Source: Mycobacterium sp. JS623 (lineage in GTDB: Bacteria; Actinomycetota; Actinomycetes; Mycobacteriales; Mycobacteriaceae). From it: a DNA stretch of 64,000 nucleotides. Of the stretch, positions 9,093-18,701 are shown one piece after another. Below the pieces are notes generated by a model. That model was not told where the DNA came from, ran no database searches, and saw only the letters and a program-made list of their open reading frames with translations. Every line of letters begins with the position of its first letter. The first letter of the stretch is position 1. The stretch spans positions 124,001-188,000 of the forward strand of contig NC_019958.1 in NCBI RefSeq assembly GCF_000328565.1, given 5' to 3'. Made by a program: the position numbers and the translations under genes.

Positions 9093-10093
9093 CAGGACTC
9101 CTCTGCAGTCGTTGGCCATGTCCCGCCGATCAGGTGGCGCGGTTCGTGGTCCGGTGGTTCGGGGTGAACGGACCGCGGTGGCGGGCCGTTCATGCGGGGA
9201 ACCTAACAACGCCCCTTGAGGCCGGCGCGACACGACACTTCTACGGGGCACAAAGTTTCTTCGGCGCCATATCCCCTGCGGCGTCTCGTTTTTCGAGTCT
9301 CGGTGACACCGTGACGGCCGTCGAATGCGTCGCCGGCGCGCTGACCGAGATGACGTCACTCGACGCTGCACCCCGTGTGTGGTGGTCGATATCGCCGTCG
9401 CTGTGCCCGGGCACAGTGTTCGGCTCCGACGGCGGGGTGTCCGCCTCACAGCCAGCGCGGGAGATTCACGCGGTGCTACTCGTGAGAGGACTTGGCTGCC
9501 GGAAGAGCAGCGATGAACCAGTTTCAGGAATCCGGGTGCGAGCAAAGCCCGATCGCCGTCGCCCCAGCCGGAGTCGCCGCCAGGCGTGGGTGCTGCGTAG
9601 AGCGGTCCGCGCGCCGGCCTTCGGGGCGGGTGATGATCGACGCACATGGTCTGATCGCGATGAAAAGCGCTGCCCGGTCGGGTTTCAGCCGAACACGGCG
9701 GTTTAGAGGGCTGTCGTGCGGCTGCACTCCCAGTGGCCCCAGATGGTCCCCATGCGGTCGGTCGCACCCCGATCTCCTCGCCGTCAGGACCTGGCGACAC
9801 CTCCCTATGGGGTGCAATGCAGACAATGCTTGCGCGTAAAGCGTCGATAGCGTGGAACACACACGTTTTCCCAGGTGCCGTGTCTGCCTCAGTGTGTATT
9901 TCGGTGAGTGCAGGGGGTGCAGTGCATGCGTGTATAGCACCGCTTCGGTCCGAGTCCGCCTCCCCGTCCGGCCCCTGGACCCTTCTACTTCGCCTCGGCT
10001 GTTCCCCGAGCCTTTCCCCAAATGCTCCCTAAACATGCCCCGACACGCCCCTGCCTCCACCCTGCCGCTGGTGAGGCCATTACCGTGCGCGTC
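9093..10093. other. 1-kb intergenic region upstream of the T4SS operon
   Basis: No convincing gene is seen here on either strand; the open frames have poor composition and no ribosome sites. It must contain the promoter of the minus-strand transfer operon. The right part (about 9800-9940) is rich in TGCA/GTGCA words, like the putative partition region at 32.7-33.4 kb, and carries a TGTATAGCAC site at 9931. An oriT could lie here, but I cannot identify a nic site. Confidence 0.5.
9931..9940 (+). repeat. TGTATAGCAC site 1
   Basis: One of four loci carrying this 10-mer or a near copy (9931, the two arms at 32733-32769, 33317 on the minus strand, 44831 with one change). It is preceded by a GTGCAGTGCATGC context. 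It is a candidate binding site for the plasmid RHH/ParA system or another plasmid regulator. Confidence 0.4.
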
Positions 10094-10813
10094 ATGAAGG
10101 CCTACATCTACGCCAGTCCTGCCGGAGCGGCGGCGCATGTGCTGTCTCAATGCTTCAGCGACTTCGCCGAGCTGTACCGGCACGGCTTCCTGCGGGACGA
10201 CTCGATCGTGTGGGCCAATGCCGAAGCGCCGGACGCAAGTTTCTGGGCGCTCACGGATCGGAGCCAGTACGTCTACGTCCATCGCGCCACTGAGCCCGGC
10301 TATGTTCGGCTAACTTCGGGGCGGCTGCGCTGGGGGCGCAGTTTCGATGGCACGCTCGAGAAATTCGAGGTGGATATCGACACTCGCAACATCGCAGGCG
10401 AGCCCGACAAGCACCTGACGTTGATCGTCAAACACCGCGCGCCGGGGCGGCTGGTGAAGGTCATCGACGGTTCACGTTTGGTCAATCTCGTCGACGGTTC
10501 CTACACCCGACCCGAGGCCACCGTCATCGATTTGGCCGCCTACAGGCCGCCGGCAGAGCTGACCGGCACCGGTGAATTCGAGGTCAACCACGCCCGTTAT
10601 CACGGCGTAAATCACATGATGTCGAGCCTGAACGCCGACAACGCCGAGCTGATTCGCAGCCATCTCGGCCTCTTCGCGTTCGACATATCCGCCGAACAGA
10701 TCGCCGCGATCAACGAGCATCTGCACGTGGTGGAGACGTTCGCAGACGGGTTCGCCGAGGCGTTGTACGACCGCCTCGCGCGGGCGCACTCAGGCCCTGC
10801 TGCGCCTGACTGA
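10094..10813 (+). CDS. Hypothetical protein, 239 aa, soluble
   Basis: Starts at ATG 10094 (MKAYIYASPAGAAAHVLSQC). It is a soluble mixed alpha/beta protein with no membrane segment and no motif I recognise. The first third has an aromatic-rich stretch (SIVWANAEAPDASFWALTDR). The C-terminal ~80 residues look helical and self-contained (FAFDISAEQIAAINEHLHVVE). It is isolated between the T4SS operon and the IS relic, and is the only plus-strand gene in this part of the transfer region. Codon use is normal for the window, which supports a real gene; function unknown. Confidence 0.75.
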   Translation: MKAYIYASPAGAAAHVLSQCFSDFAELYRHGFLRDDSIVWANAEAPDASFWALTDRSQYVYVHRATEPGYVRLTSGRLRWGRSFDGTLEKFEVDIDTRNIAGEPDKHLTLIVKHRAPGRLVKVIDGSRLVNLVDGSYTRPEATVIDLAAYRPPAELTGTGEFEVNHARYHGVNHMMSSLNADNAELIRSHLGLFAFDISAEQIAAINEHLHVVETFADGFAEALYDRLARAHSGPAAPD

Positions 10814-10899
10814 TCTCATGACTGCCGCGCAGTTTCGGTCACGCGCGAGGCGAACGACTGAGGGTGATTCGTTCACCGGGAGCCAGCCCCGAGCGTCGA

Positions 10900-11276
10900 G
10901 TTCGACGTTCCAACGCGGCATCTGATTCATCGTCGCCAGATCCGCGTTGCGGGTGTGCTCGGATTGACCCGAGGGAACGCCAAACGCGCCGCACTCGAGG
11001 CTCTCAACGACCACCTGGCCGCCATGACCGAGCATGGCTTGGTGCTTGGTGCACCCATGAAGGGCATGTACCGGGATGGTCGCCCGCGCCGAGGAAGTTA
11101 GGTTCGATGTGGTCTTACCCGAGCCTGACGCCGCCGTGTTTGGCAGGGGTGCGGTGACCGGCGGCCATGGTTGGGCACCGGGTCGACGCCTGGTGCGCTC
11201 CACCGGGCGCTACAAAGACGAGCAGGTCTGCAAACTACTCCAGCGCTATGACCGGGCCTTTGTGGAAGTGATCTGA
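10900..11276 (+). pseudogene. Possible broken gene relic next to the IS element
   Basis: Two protein-like segments lie in different plus-strand frames. From about 10921 a frame reads RRQIRVAGVLGLTRGNAKRA and on to a stop at about 11098. Overlapping it, a second frame (11076-11276, 66 residues, including VRFDVVLPEPDAAVFGRG and EQVCKLLQRYDRAFVEVI) continues to a stop at 11276. The arrangement suggests a small gene split by a frameshift, or a fragment brought in with the IS. The rest of 10814-11381 shows no other feature. Low confidence. Confidence 0.25.
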
Positions 11277-11381
11277 GGTGGGTATTCCGCGCCGGACTGT
11301 GCGCATACCCGACGTGCCCCGAGTGGGATGCGGGACACTTGACGTGCTCCCCCACCATGAAGGACGGGGATTCCCGCGCGG

Positions 11382-12270
11382 CTACGCCGCGGTTGGGGTG
11401 CTTCCTGCTTCATCGCCTCTCGCCTCCCGATGAGCGGGAGGACTTACCGGGGCTCCACAGGCGTTTAGTCTCTCCGCCCGACCGGCGGCGAGGATGATTC
11501 TGGCGGCGTTGTGGTCTCGATCGTGAACCACCTCGCACAAGGGGCACATCCACTGCCGGATCTGTAGCGGGAGTTCGTCGAGGCGGTGCCCACACCCAGG
11601 TGTGGAGCACGTTTTGCTCGATGCCAGCCACCGCGACACCGTGTGTACGGTGCGCCCGTAGCGCTCGGCTTTCTCGCCGATGATCCGCACGAACTGGCCC
11701 CATCCCGCGTCCGAAATCGCGCGGGCCAGGCGGCGGTTCTTGACCATCCCAGCGATGTTGAGGTCTTCGACGTGGATCACTTGGTTGTCGCGAACCAACG
11801 CCAAAGCCTGCTTGTGGTGATAGTCCCGCCGAGCACGGGTGACCTCGTTGTGCGCGACGGTCACTTTGCGCCGCGATTTGTCTCTGTTGGTTGATCCTTT
11901 CTGCCGGCGAGACTTCTCCCGCTCCAGGCGTGCCAGTTTGCGCATCTTGCGCCCCAAGTGCTTCGGATTGGCGATATCGGACCGCCCGCCATCGGTGGCG
12001 GCGGTCGAAGCCAGCCGGGCGATGCCCAGATCAACCCCGACCTCTCGTTCCACCGCCGGCAACGGTGAGGCCGGCACGTCGACGACGAAACTGGCGTAGA
12101 ACCGGCCGTCAGGTTCGCGGATGATCGTGACACTCGACGGCACCGACGGCAGATCGCGAGACCAACGCACCCGCACTTCGCCGACCTTGGCCACGAACAA
12201 CCGGCCGTTGGGCTTCACGCTGAAACCGTTGCGGGTGAGCCGGAACGACTGCCGGTGATCCTTGTCCCGA
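11382..12270 (-). pseudogene. tnpB: 5'-truncated TnpB (IS200/IS605-type RNA-guided nuclease relic)
   Basis: The frame encodes the C-terminal ~290 residues of TnpB. The RuvC-like active-site residues are all visible: Asp in VGVDLGIARLA, Glu in VIHVEDLNIAGM and Asp in VHDRDHNAARI. The zinc-ribbon cysteines flank RLDELPLQIRQW. The family is normally ~370-420 residues. Here the in-frame sequence runs back to about 12270 (KDHRQSFRLTRNGF), where it meets a TAG stop, and the N-terminal wedge/REC part is missing. TnpB needs that part to bind its guide RNA, so the product is probably inactive. A GTG at 12218 could start a 278-residue protein. A vestigial tnpA lies beside it on the opposite strand. Confidence 0.8.
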
Positions 12271-12271
12271 C

Positions 12272-12510
12272 CCTAAAGGCCGCCTACGACAACCCTGACC
12301 TACCGCCGCGCCTGGCACAGCGTGTCGCTGCTGCACGCCCACCCGGTGTTCGTGACGAAGTACCGCCGGCAGGTGTTCACCGACGCCATGCTCACCTACT
12401 GCCAGAGCACAATGCGTAGGTCTGCGCCACCCTCGATGCCGAACTCGTCGAGTTCAACGGCGAGACCGACCACGTCCACTTGCTCGTCGCTTACCCGCCC
12501 AACCCTCGCA
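12272..12510 (+). pseudogene. tnpA: Frameshifted TnpA (IS200-type HUH transposase) relic
   Basis: The plus strand encodes pieces of a Y1-transposase. HAHPVFVTKYRRQVFTDAM lies in one frame (from about 12322), then, after a +1 shift near 12418, CATLDAELVEFNGE followed by TDHVHLLVAYPPNPR. The HVH pair is the HUH metal-binding motif. The C-terminal part with the catalytic tyrosine is not seen. Just before it, KAAYDNPDLPP, which resembles the TnpB N-terminal region, reads on the plus strand, so the element is a rearranged mosaic. It is inactive. Confidence 0.6.
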
Positions 12511-12542
12511 CTTGGAGGAGCGCACCGTGTCCCCGTACCGGC

Positions 12543-12788
12543 ATGTTCGCGGCGGTCGGGATGAAGCGGATCGGTCGGCCGGAGCCGACGCCCTTCATCA
12601 TCCGCCGTGACGGCACGCTGGTCGATCGTGAGTCGGCGGCACCCATCGGCCGCGTCTATCTCGATCGCATATTGGGCTGGGTGGCCAGCAGTGATCACGG
12701 AGAGTTTCCTGGGACACGGGCGTGCGCGAGGTGGAGCTGCGCACCGCGCTTGGCAGGACTGGCGCCAACGGTCGCACAGGGTAGGTAG
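12543..12788 (+). other. Short open frame of doubtful status beside the IS relic
   Basis: An 81-codon frame from ATG 12543 with a protein-like first half (RRDGTLVDRESAAPIGRVY) and a low-quality second half. No family recognised. It may be the tail of a gene cut by the IS insertion. The remainder up to 12900 shows only small hairpins such as GGAAC-GAA-GTTCC. Confidence 0.2.
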
Positions 12789-12901
12789 GCCGCGCCTGCG
12801 GGACGCCGCCGTTTGAGGGTGCGCAGAGACGCATCCGGCGCTGCACTCCGGGAACGAAGTTCCGAAGTACAGCGCCGGACTTGAGTGTCGCGCGTTGCTC
12901 T

Positions 12902-12920
12902 CCCGGCACTGACCGCCGGG
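12902..12920. terminator. Weak hairpin after eccC
   Basis: CCCGGC (12902-12907) and GCCGGG (12915-12920) form a 6-bp stem with a 7-base loop, 8 bases beyond the eccC stop codon. There is no T-run. It could act as the eccC terminator. Confidence 0.3.
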
Positions 12921-12927
12921 CGCTGCC

Positions 12928-15900
12928 CTACTGCTCCCAGGGGCGAGCGTGCGCGGTTTGGATGACTTCGGGCACCATGGTCTCGGCGTCGACGAGCATC
13001 GCCTGACCAGCTCGACGGGGCGCGAATTTGATGCCTGTTCCGGGCCACAACGTTCCCTCGGCGACCGGCCCGCTGAGCAGAAGCGTTGCTGACTGCGCGC
13101 CCGCGAGGGCCTTGTAGATGCGTGAACTCATCCGGGTGGTGGCGAAGCCCTGCGCCGGGCCGGTGATGTAAACGTGCAAGCCCAGGTCGTTGCGGCCCTC
13201 GACGAGGCCGGCGATCGGGTCGATCGGGTTCTCCTGCCCGAACATGGCTGTCGATCCGCCGAAGGCTTGGACGCCGTCGACCAAGACGAAGATCTCGGGG
13301 CCGCTGTACCAGGAGCGGTCTCGGATCATGGCCGCGGTGAGCTGTTGGTCCATGCTCGGGTTGCGGCGCTCGATTTCGGTCTTGACTTTCGCGACGATCT
13401 CACTGCTGGTCGTCTTGTCGCTGGAATAGCCCATGAGGTAACCGCGTTTGGCCAGTTCCTCTTGTTCGGTGAGGAACTCGTACTTGGTCTCCAAGATGAC
13501 GATCTGAGCCTGCTCGGGCGTGAACTGCTGGACGATCGAATTGATGATGCTGCGCAGCAGCGATGTCCGCCCTGACTTCGGCTCGCCCACCGCTACGAGG
13601 TGCGGAGAAGTCACGTCGGGAATGGTGACGATGCGCAGATCCTCTGTGCTGACACCGATGGGCAAGTGCTTGTCGATGGGGCGTTGTCCGCTCCACCACT
13701 CGGCGAACTCCGTCGGCGCCGGGGCGTGCCCGAGCTTGCGCTGGCACGTCTGCACACGATGGCGGTCGTAGACGTCCCACACCACGCTGTAGTCGATGAC
13801 CGGAGGTGCCGGGTCGACGCGCGGTGCGCGGATGACCTCGCCTTGGGCGTCGATGTGCAGCTGCTGCATGGTTGCGACGAACCGTTGAATGCCTGCGCTG
13901 TAGTCGGCGTGCGGGTCGTAGACCGGGTTGCCTTCCTCCTCCCCCACTGGCTGCACCGGGTCGAACATGGGGATGACCACACGGGCCGCCAGGCTGCGCT
14001 CGACGTCGACGCAGCGTCCGGGTTGCTGCGCGGGAATTGCGCGCAGCAGTGCTTTCTGACGCTGGTCGTAGCCGAGGGACGAGGCAGGGTCTTCGACGGC
14101 CAGCTGCACGGTCGTGCCGAAGAAGTCGTTGAGTTTGAGTGGAATGCGGTTCTGCGATTCGCCGGAGACCACGAGGTGTACTCCGAGTCGGCCGCCGTCG
14201 TTGAGGAGCCGCAGGAACGTCTCCTTGACTTCGGGCTTCTCGTCGACGTAGCTGGGGAACCCGTCGATGACGAGGAAGTAGTGACCGTAGGGATCGTCCT
14301 CGACGGGGTCGGCGGCACGGGAGGCGAAGTACTGGTCCAGTGAGACCACGCCGGCCCGCTTACCGAATTCGCGTTCGCGAATGTCGATGAGGCGGAAGGT
14401 CTCACCGATGAGGCGGGAGACTTTGTCAGTGTCGGACTTGCGGGCGTAGCCGCCGACGTTGGGCATCTGTTCCATCTCGCCGAGCTTGGCGCCGGCGTAG
14501 TCGACGAGGTAGAACGAGCAGAACGCTGGGGAGTAGGCGCGGCACGCGCCGGCGATGATCGCTTCGATTGCCGTTGTGCGGCCTGAGGAGCCGCGGCCGA
14601 TCACGCGGATGTGGGCCTTGCCGCCCTCGGGGGCGATGACATAGGGCAGGCGGGTGTGCAGGCGGGGCGCGTCGGTGTCTCCGATACGGATTTCCAGCCG
14701 TTGGGAGCTGGCTGGTGCGACGTCGATGTCGGCGTAGCTGATTGGGGCGCGCAGTGAGGGCTTCCACAGTTCGAGGGCTTTGACGTCGTCGAAGTGGGAG
14801 AGGTGATCGATCAGCGCGTCCCGCATGGTCGGGTATTCGATGTTGGTGTGCGCGGGCGCATCCGACGTGGTTTCCTCAGGGGCCGCTTGCTCGTAGCTGT
14901 TGGCCAGTGTGAAGCGGTGTAGGCGGCCTCCTGCTCCGGGCTTGTCCTTCGTCGCGGTCTTCGCGGTGGCCGCGGCGGTGCGGGCGGCGATGTAGGGGGC
15001 TTCGACGTCGAAGCTGATGGCGTTGGTGAGTCGTTCACCGGTGTCGCGGCGCAGGATGAAGGCGCCGCGGCCCATGGGCAGGTCCTTGGCGGCGTCGGTG
15101 TCCTTGAGGACGGCGCGGGAGCGTTGTCCGGTCTGGGTCTTCAGCGAGATGCCGAAGGTGAAGTGCTCCATGAGGTCCTGCAGCAACGACTGGTCGATGT
15201 ACTGCGAGCAGGGGATGATGTGCATGCCGAGGCCGCGGCCGACTGCGCCGGTGCGGGTTAGCAGCTTCAGGTAGCCCTTTTCCTTGTGGGTTTCCATGAA
15301 TTCGCGGAACTCGTCGACGATGATGAACAACTCTGGGAGGGCGGGGTACTCGTTTGGCTTGGCGGCGCGCATCTTTCGGTAGGCGACGATGTCTTTTGCC
15401 TTGTAGTCGCGCAGAAAATTCTCGCGGCGGTAGATCTCGCCTTCGATGACCTCGTAGGCGCGCTCGACGAGTTCTTCCTCTTTGACGAGGTTGGTGATGT
15501 TGGCGACGGTGTGGGGCAGTTTTTCGAAGCCGGCGAAGGTGGAGCCGCCCTTGAAGTCCATCAGGATGAGGTTGAGCTTGTCGGGGCCGAACAGTACGCA
15601 GAGGGCGAGCACCATGCCGTTGAGCAGGTAGCTCTTGCCTGAACCGGTGATGCCCTGAATTGCTCCGTGCAGGCCGCTGCCCTGGACGGACGCTTCGCCG
15701 AAGTCGAGGGTGACCAGCTCGTTGGTTCGTTCGTATTTCTCGGTTGAGCGGTAGCCAATGGGCACTTCGAAGTGCGAGTCGGTGGCGTTGCGGTGCCACT
15801 GTGATCGCGGGTCGAAGGTTTCGAGGTTGGTGATGCCCAGCGAGGTCAGGAAGTCCAGAGCTGCGGCCTCGACGGCCGTCTCGGTGTGGCTGACGCCGTC

Positions 15901-17103
15901 CCAGTTGGGCGGGCGGTACCGGCTCATCTTTTGGGCGATGAGCCGGGCTTGCATGACGCTGATCGAGTCGGCGTGCGCGAAGTTCTTCTGTGTCGGGGTG
16001 GACAGTTCGCGGTTTGCGGTGACCCTGAGTCGTCCGGCGGTTTCGGTCAGCGATTCGCTGATGGCCCGCAGGATGACGAATGTGGTGTTGTTGGTCGACG
16101 CGCCGGGGGGTAGAGCGACGTCGGAGTCGGGGGTGTCGACGAAGACGACGGTGTGGCTGGTGTCCTCGCCGGGGCGGTCGCGGGTGTCGTTGACGAATTC
16201 CGATACCGATCGCCATGCCAGGCGCGCGGTGCCGGATCGGTCGGTGCTGAAGCGGTTTTGGGTGTGCGGCAACCATTTAAGCCAGTCCCAGTCGTCGCGG
16301 CTGGGGTTGTCGCAGATCAGTCCGATGGTCAGATCGCGCGGCGAGGAGTTGTAGGCGAGGGAGACGATTACGGCGCGGGCCAGTGCCATGACGGCCTCTG
16401 GGTCACCGCGGAACGCGTAGGCGGGCAGTTCGCGCAGGCTCACACCCAGAGGGCAGTTGGTGACGAATTGCTGGGTTCGCAGGAACCGTCGGTAGGCGGC
16501 GTAGGTGAACGGCTCCTGCTGTTCGTCGACGGGCTCTTGATCGCGGGCCTTGATGCGTGGGAAGACTCGGGTTATGCCGACGCCGATGCGTGCGGTCAGC
16601 CATGGGTGCGTTGCTTCGGGCTCGTCGTCGGCGTCGTCGAGGGCGGGGGTCTCCGGGCGTACGGTCCACATGGTGGGGCGGCCTACGCGGGTGAAGAGGA
16701 GGTCTGGGTGTGGGTATACCAGCGATTGCAGGGCGTGGATTTGGCGGCCGTGTTGGTGGGCGAGTTTGCGCTTCTCCCTCAGCGCAAGCAGGTAGTTCTT
16801 GCGCTTGATGTTCAGTTCGCCCATCGAGCCGCCGCCGGCGCCGCCGACGCCGAGGTAGGCCAGCGCGCCGACGGCCATACCCATTGGGGCCATCATCATC
16901 ATGGGGGAGATCACGCGGGTTCCGGTGAAGATCATCATGCCGAAGAAGCTGATCATGATGACACCGATGAAGACGGGGATCAGCCGCATGTACCAGGGGC
17001 CGGGGGCCTGTTCCTCGAGGATCTCGGGGTCGGGGACCACGACGGGCTGGTTGTCGATCGGCGGTGACACCCGCGGCGGTGAGACGAAGGCTTCAGTGGC
17101 CAT
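12928..17103 (-). CDS. eccC: ESX type VII secretion FtsK/SpoIIIE-type ATPase EccC (single-chain)
   Basis: A 1391-residue EccC, the motor and substrate receptor of type VII secretion, as one polypeptide (EccCa and EccCb fused, as in most ESX loci other than ESX-1). Two membrane helices lie at residues ~38-62 and ~65-88. Three ATPase domains follow. The first has a canonical Walker A, GITGSGKSYL, near residue 484 and LFIIVDEFREF as Walker B. In the second (GRGSSGRTTAI, about residue 842) and the third (GEPKSGRTSLL, about residue 1172) the Walker lysine is replaced by arginine. Only the first ATPase therefore looks fully catalytic; the others may mainly bind substrate or nucleotide. ATG 17103 has a GGGGGAT ribosome site. 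It lies downstream of eccB with a 71-base gap. Confidence 0.93.
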   Translation of the reverse strand: MATEAFVSPPRVSPPIDNQPVVVPDPEILEEQAPGPWYMRLIPVFIGVIMISFFGMMIFTGTRVISPMMMMAPMGMAVGALAYLGVGGAGGGSMGELNIKRKNYLLALREKRKLAHQHGRQIHALQSLVYPHPDLLFTRVGRPTMWTVRPETPALDDADDEPEATHPWLTARIGVGITRVFPRIKARDQEPVDEQQEPFTYAAYRRFLRTQQFVTNCPLGVSLRELPAYAFRGDPEAVMALARAVIVSLAYNSSPRDLTIGLICDNPSRDDWDWLKWLPHTQNRFSTDRSGTARLAWRSVSEFVNDTRDRPGEDTSHTVVFVDTPDSDVALPPGASTNNTTFVILRAISESLTETAGRLRVTANRELSTPTQKNFAHADSISVMQARLIAQKMSRYRPPNWDGVSHTETAVEAAALDFLTSLGITNLETFDPRSQWHRNATDSHFEVPIGYRSTEKYERTNELVTLDFGEASVQGSGLHGAIQGITGSGKSYLLNGMVLALCVLFGPDKLNLILMDFKGGSTFAGFEKLPHTVANITNLVKEEELVERAYEVIEGEIYRRENFLRDYKAKDIVAYRKMRAAKPNEYPALPELFIIVDEFREFMETHKEKGYLKLLTRTGAVGRGLGMHIIPCSQYIDQSLLQDLMEHFTFGISLKTQTGQRSRAVLKDTDAAKDLPMGRGAFILRRDTGERLTNAISFDVEAPYIAARTAAATAKTATKDKPGAGGRLHRFTLANSYEQAAPEETTSDAPAHTNIEYPTMRDALIDHLSHFDDVKALELWKPSLRAPISYADIDVAPASSQRLEIRIGDTDAPRLHTRLPYVIAPEGGKAHIRVIGRGSSGRTTAIEAIIAGACRAYSPAFCSFYLVDYAGAKLGEMEQMPNVGGYARKSDTDKVSRLIGETFRLIDIREREFGKRAGVVSLDQYFASRAADPVEDDPYGHYFLVIDGFPSYVDEKPEVKETFLRLLNDGGRLGVHLVVSGESQNRIPLKLNDFFGTTVQLAVEDPASSLGYDQRQKALLRAIPAQQPGRCVDVERSLAARVVIPMFDPVQPVGEEEGNPVYDPHADYSAGIQRFVATMQQLHIDAQGEVIRAPRVDPAPPVIDYSVVWDVYDRHRVQTCQRKLGHAPAPTEFAEWWSGQRPIDKHLPIGVSTEDLRIVTIPDVTSPHLVAVGEPKSGRTSLLRSIINSIVQQFTPEQAQIVILETKYEFLTEQEELAKRGYLMGYSSDKTTSSEIVAKVKTEIERRNPSMDQQLTAAMIRDRSWYSGPEIFVLVDGVQAFGGSTAMFGQENPIDPIAGLVEGRNDLGLHVYITGPAQGFATTRMSSRIYKALAGAQSATLLLSGPVAEGTLWPGTGIKFAPRRAGQAMLVDAETMVPEVIQTAHARPWEQ

Positions 17104-17174
17104 GTGAACGTATCCCCCTGTGACAGTTGGCGATTAGTCGGGTCAGAAATGAGTGGCGCTGTGTCGACACTTGG

Positions 17175-18701
17175 TCAGCCCGGCGGTGCGGCGGCCTGGT
17201 CGGCCTGTTGCGGATTGGGGGGAATGGCCTTCTGGTTGAGGTCATCTGGCAGCAGGCCGTGAACGGTGAGCGCGTTGGCGCGCGACAGGGTGGAGCCCGG
17301 TGCGTACAGCTTGGCGATCGACCACGGGATGGGCAGCGGGTCGCGGGTTCCCAACCCGAGCGCCTTTACGACCTCGTCGTACTGGCCGGAGGAATCGGGC
17401 CCGATCATGTAGCGGATCCCGGTGTCGTCGATGTACATGAGTTGTTCGGCGGCGTGGGAATCTGGTGCGGCGCCGGTGATTCGAACGAACCACCCATGGC
17501 CGGGGTCGGTGAAGCTGGCGTTGGCTGTGGCGTTCGGATCGGTGGACTTGAGCAGCGGAACGACCTTGCTGAGGTCCTCCGGGCCGATGGGAAGGGACTC
17601 GCCAGTCGAGATGGTCGTGGTGGCGCGCTGATCTCGCGCGCCTTTCTCCCATGACCAGCACAGAACGTGCGGTGTGCGGAAGGTCGGAACGCGGTCGGGG
17701 TAGTGATTGACGTCGATGTCGTTGGCCTGGGGCTGTTTGGCCAGGTCGGACGGATCGATGGTGGTGACCTGGCTACTTCCGGTGTTGATCAGCAGTTGGG
17801 CGACGAATTCGGGTACCAGCTGCAAGCCATCGGAGAGGGCGACGCGGTATTGGCGCTGCCCGTCGGCGTCGCTGGTGGTGATGACGTCGCCGTTTCGGAC
17901 CGCGGCCAGACCGGGGTTCACTTGGCCTCGGTCAGCGATGTAGGGCGTGGTGAGTGTCGGCGCGGCCGGGATGGCGTTGAACAGACCCAGCGAGATGGGG
18001 ATGGCGTCGGCGATCACCTTCGGGTTGAGCGCGAGTGCGGCGCGGGTGGCCATGTCCTGGGGGGCGATCAGCGTGCGCTCCCCCTTGTAGACCATCCAAA
18101 GTTGATCGGGCGCGGATTCGAGTTTGACGAGGATGGCGTCGGTGTTGCGCAGCGGGCTGACGGCGGGGCTGACGGCGTCGGTGCCGGCGAGCAAGGTGGT
18201 CGACAGTGCGTCGGTCTTGGTGAGCGACAGATCGGTGGTGTCGGTGTGTTTGTCGCAGACGGTCCAGTCAGCGGTGTCGTCGGTGCGCTGGGAAAGGTTG
18301 TTGGGGGCGGAGGGAATGCCCATCAGCTGGCCGCGCGGTTGGCCGGTCAGGGTGTCGTCCTTGACGACCTTGGGGGTGTCGGCCTTGCCGACGATCAGTC
18401 GCGCGGAGGCCAGGTTGGTGACGGGGTGCAGAGCCCCGTCGAACATGACGTAGTAGCCGCCGGACTTGGTGATGACCATGCTGGCGCCGTTCTGGTCGGC
18501 GCGCGAGGCGAAGACCGACATCAGTAGCCCGATGGCGGGGATCATGGCGGCGAGGAAGATTCCCACGGCGAAGGCGACAGTTTGTGGCGAGAAGGGGCTG
18601 GTGTTGAGGCTGGTGTCGCGGCGGGTGATGCCCTGTTCGATGCGGCGGACGCCGAGGCGGTAGCCGGACAGTTGGACCTTGGTTGTCAGTTGCCGTGCCA
18701 C
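17175..18701 (-). CDS. eccB: ESX type VII secretion protein EccB
   Basis: A 508-residue EccB with a short cytoplasmic N-terminus containing the typical opening QLSGYRLGVRRIEQGI, one membrane helix at about residues 43-66 (VAFAVGIFLAAMIPAIGLLM), and a large extracytoplasmic domain made of repeated beta units. Two cysteines in the ectodomain (VCDKHTD and VLCWSWE) could form the disulphide typical of EccB. EccB is a structural part of the ESX membrane complex. The GTG start at 18701 lies inside the end of eccA (16-base overlap), indicating translational coupling. Confidence 0.92.
   Translation of the reverse strand: MARQLTTKVQLSGYRLGVRRIEQGITRRDTSLNTSPFSPQTVAFAVGIFLAAMIPAIGLLMSVFASRADQNGASMVITKSGGYYVMFDGALHPVTNLASARLIVGKADTPKVVKDDTLTGQPRGQLMGIPSAPNNLSQRTDDTADWTVCDKHTDTTDLSLTKTDALSTTLLAGTDAVSPAVSPLRNTDAILVKLESAPDQLWMVYKGERTLIAPQDMATRAALALNPKVIADAIPISLGLFNAIPAAPTLTTPYIADRGQVNPGLAAVRNGDVITTSDADGQRQYRVALSDGLQLVPEFVAQLLINTGSSQVTTIDPSDLAKQPQANDIDVNHYPDRVPTFRTPHVLCWSWEKGARDQRATTTISTGESLPIGPEDLSKVVPLLKSTDPNATANASFTDPGHGWFVRITGAAPDSHAAEQLMYIDDTGIRYMIGPDSSGQYDEVVKALGLGTRDPLPIPWSIAKLYAPGSTLSRANALTVHGLLPDDLNQKAIPPNPQQADQAAAPPG

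Noticed and set aside
9134..9706. 190-codon plus-strand frame in the T4SS upstream region
   Set aside because: Low-quality composition, no family pattern, no ribosome site, and it overlaps the region that must hold the T4SS promoter.
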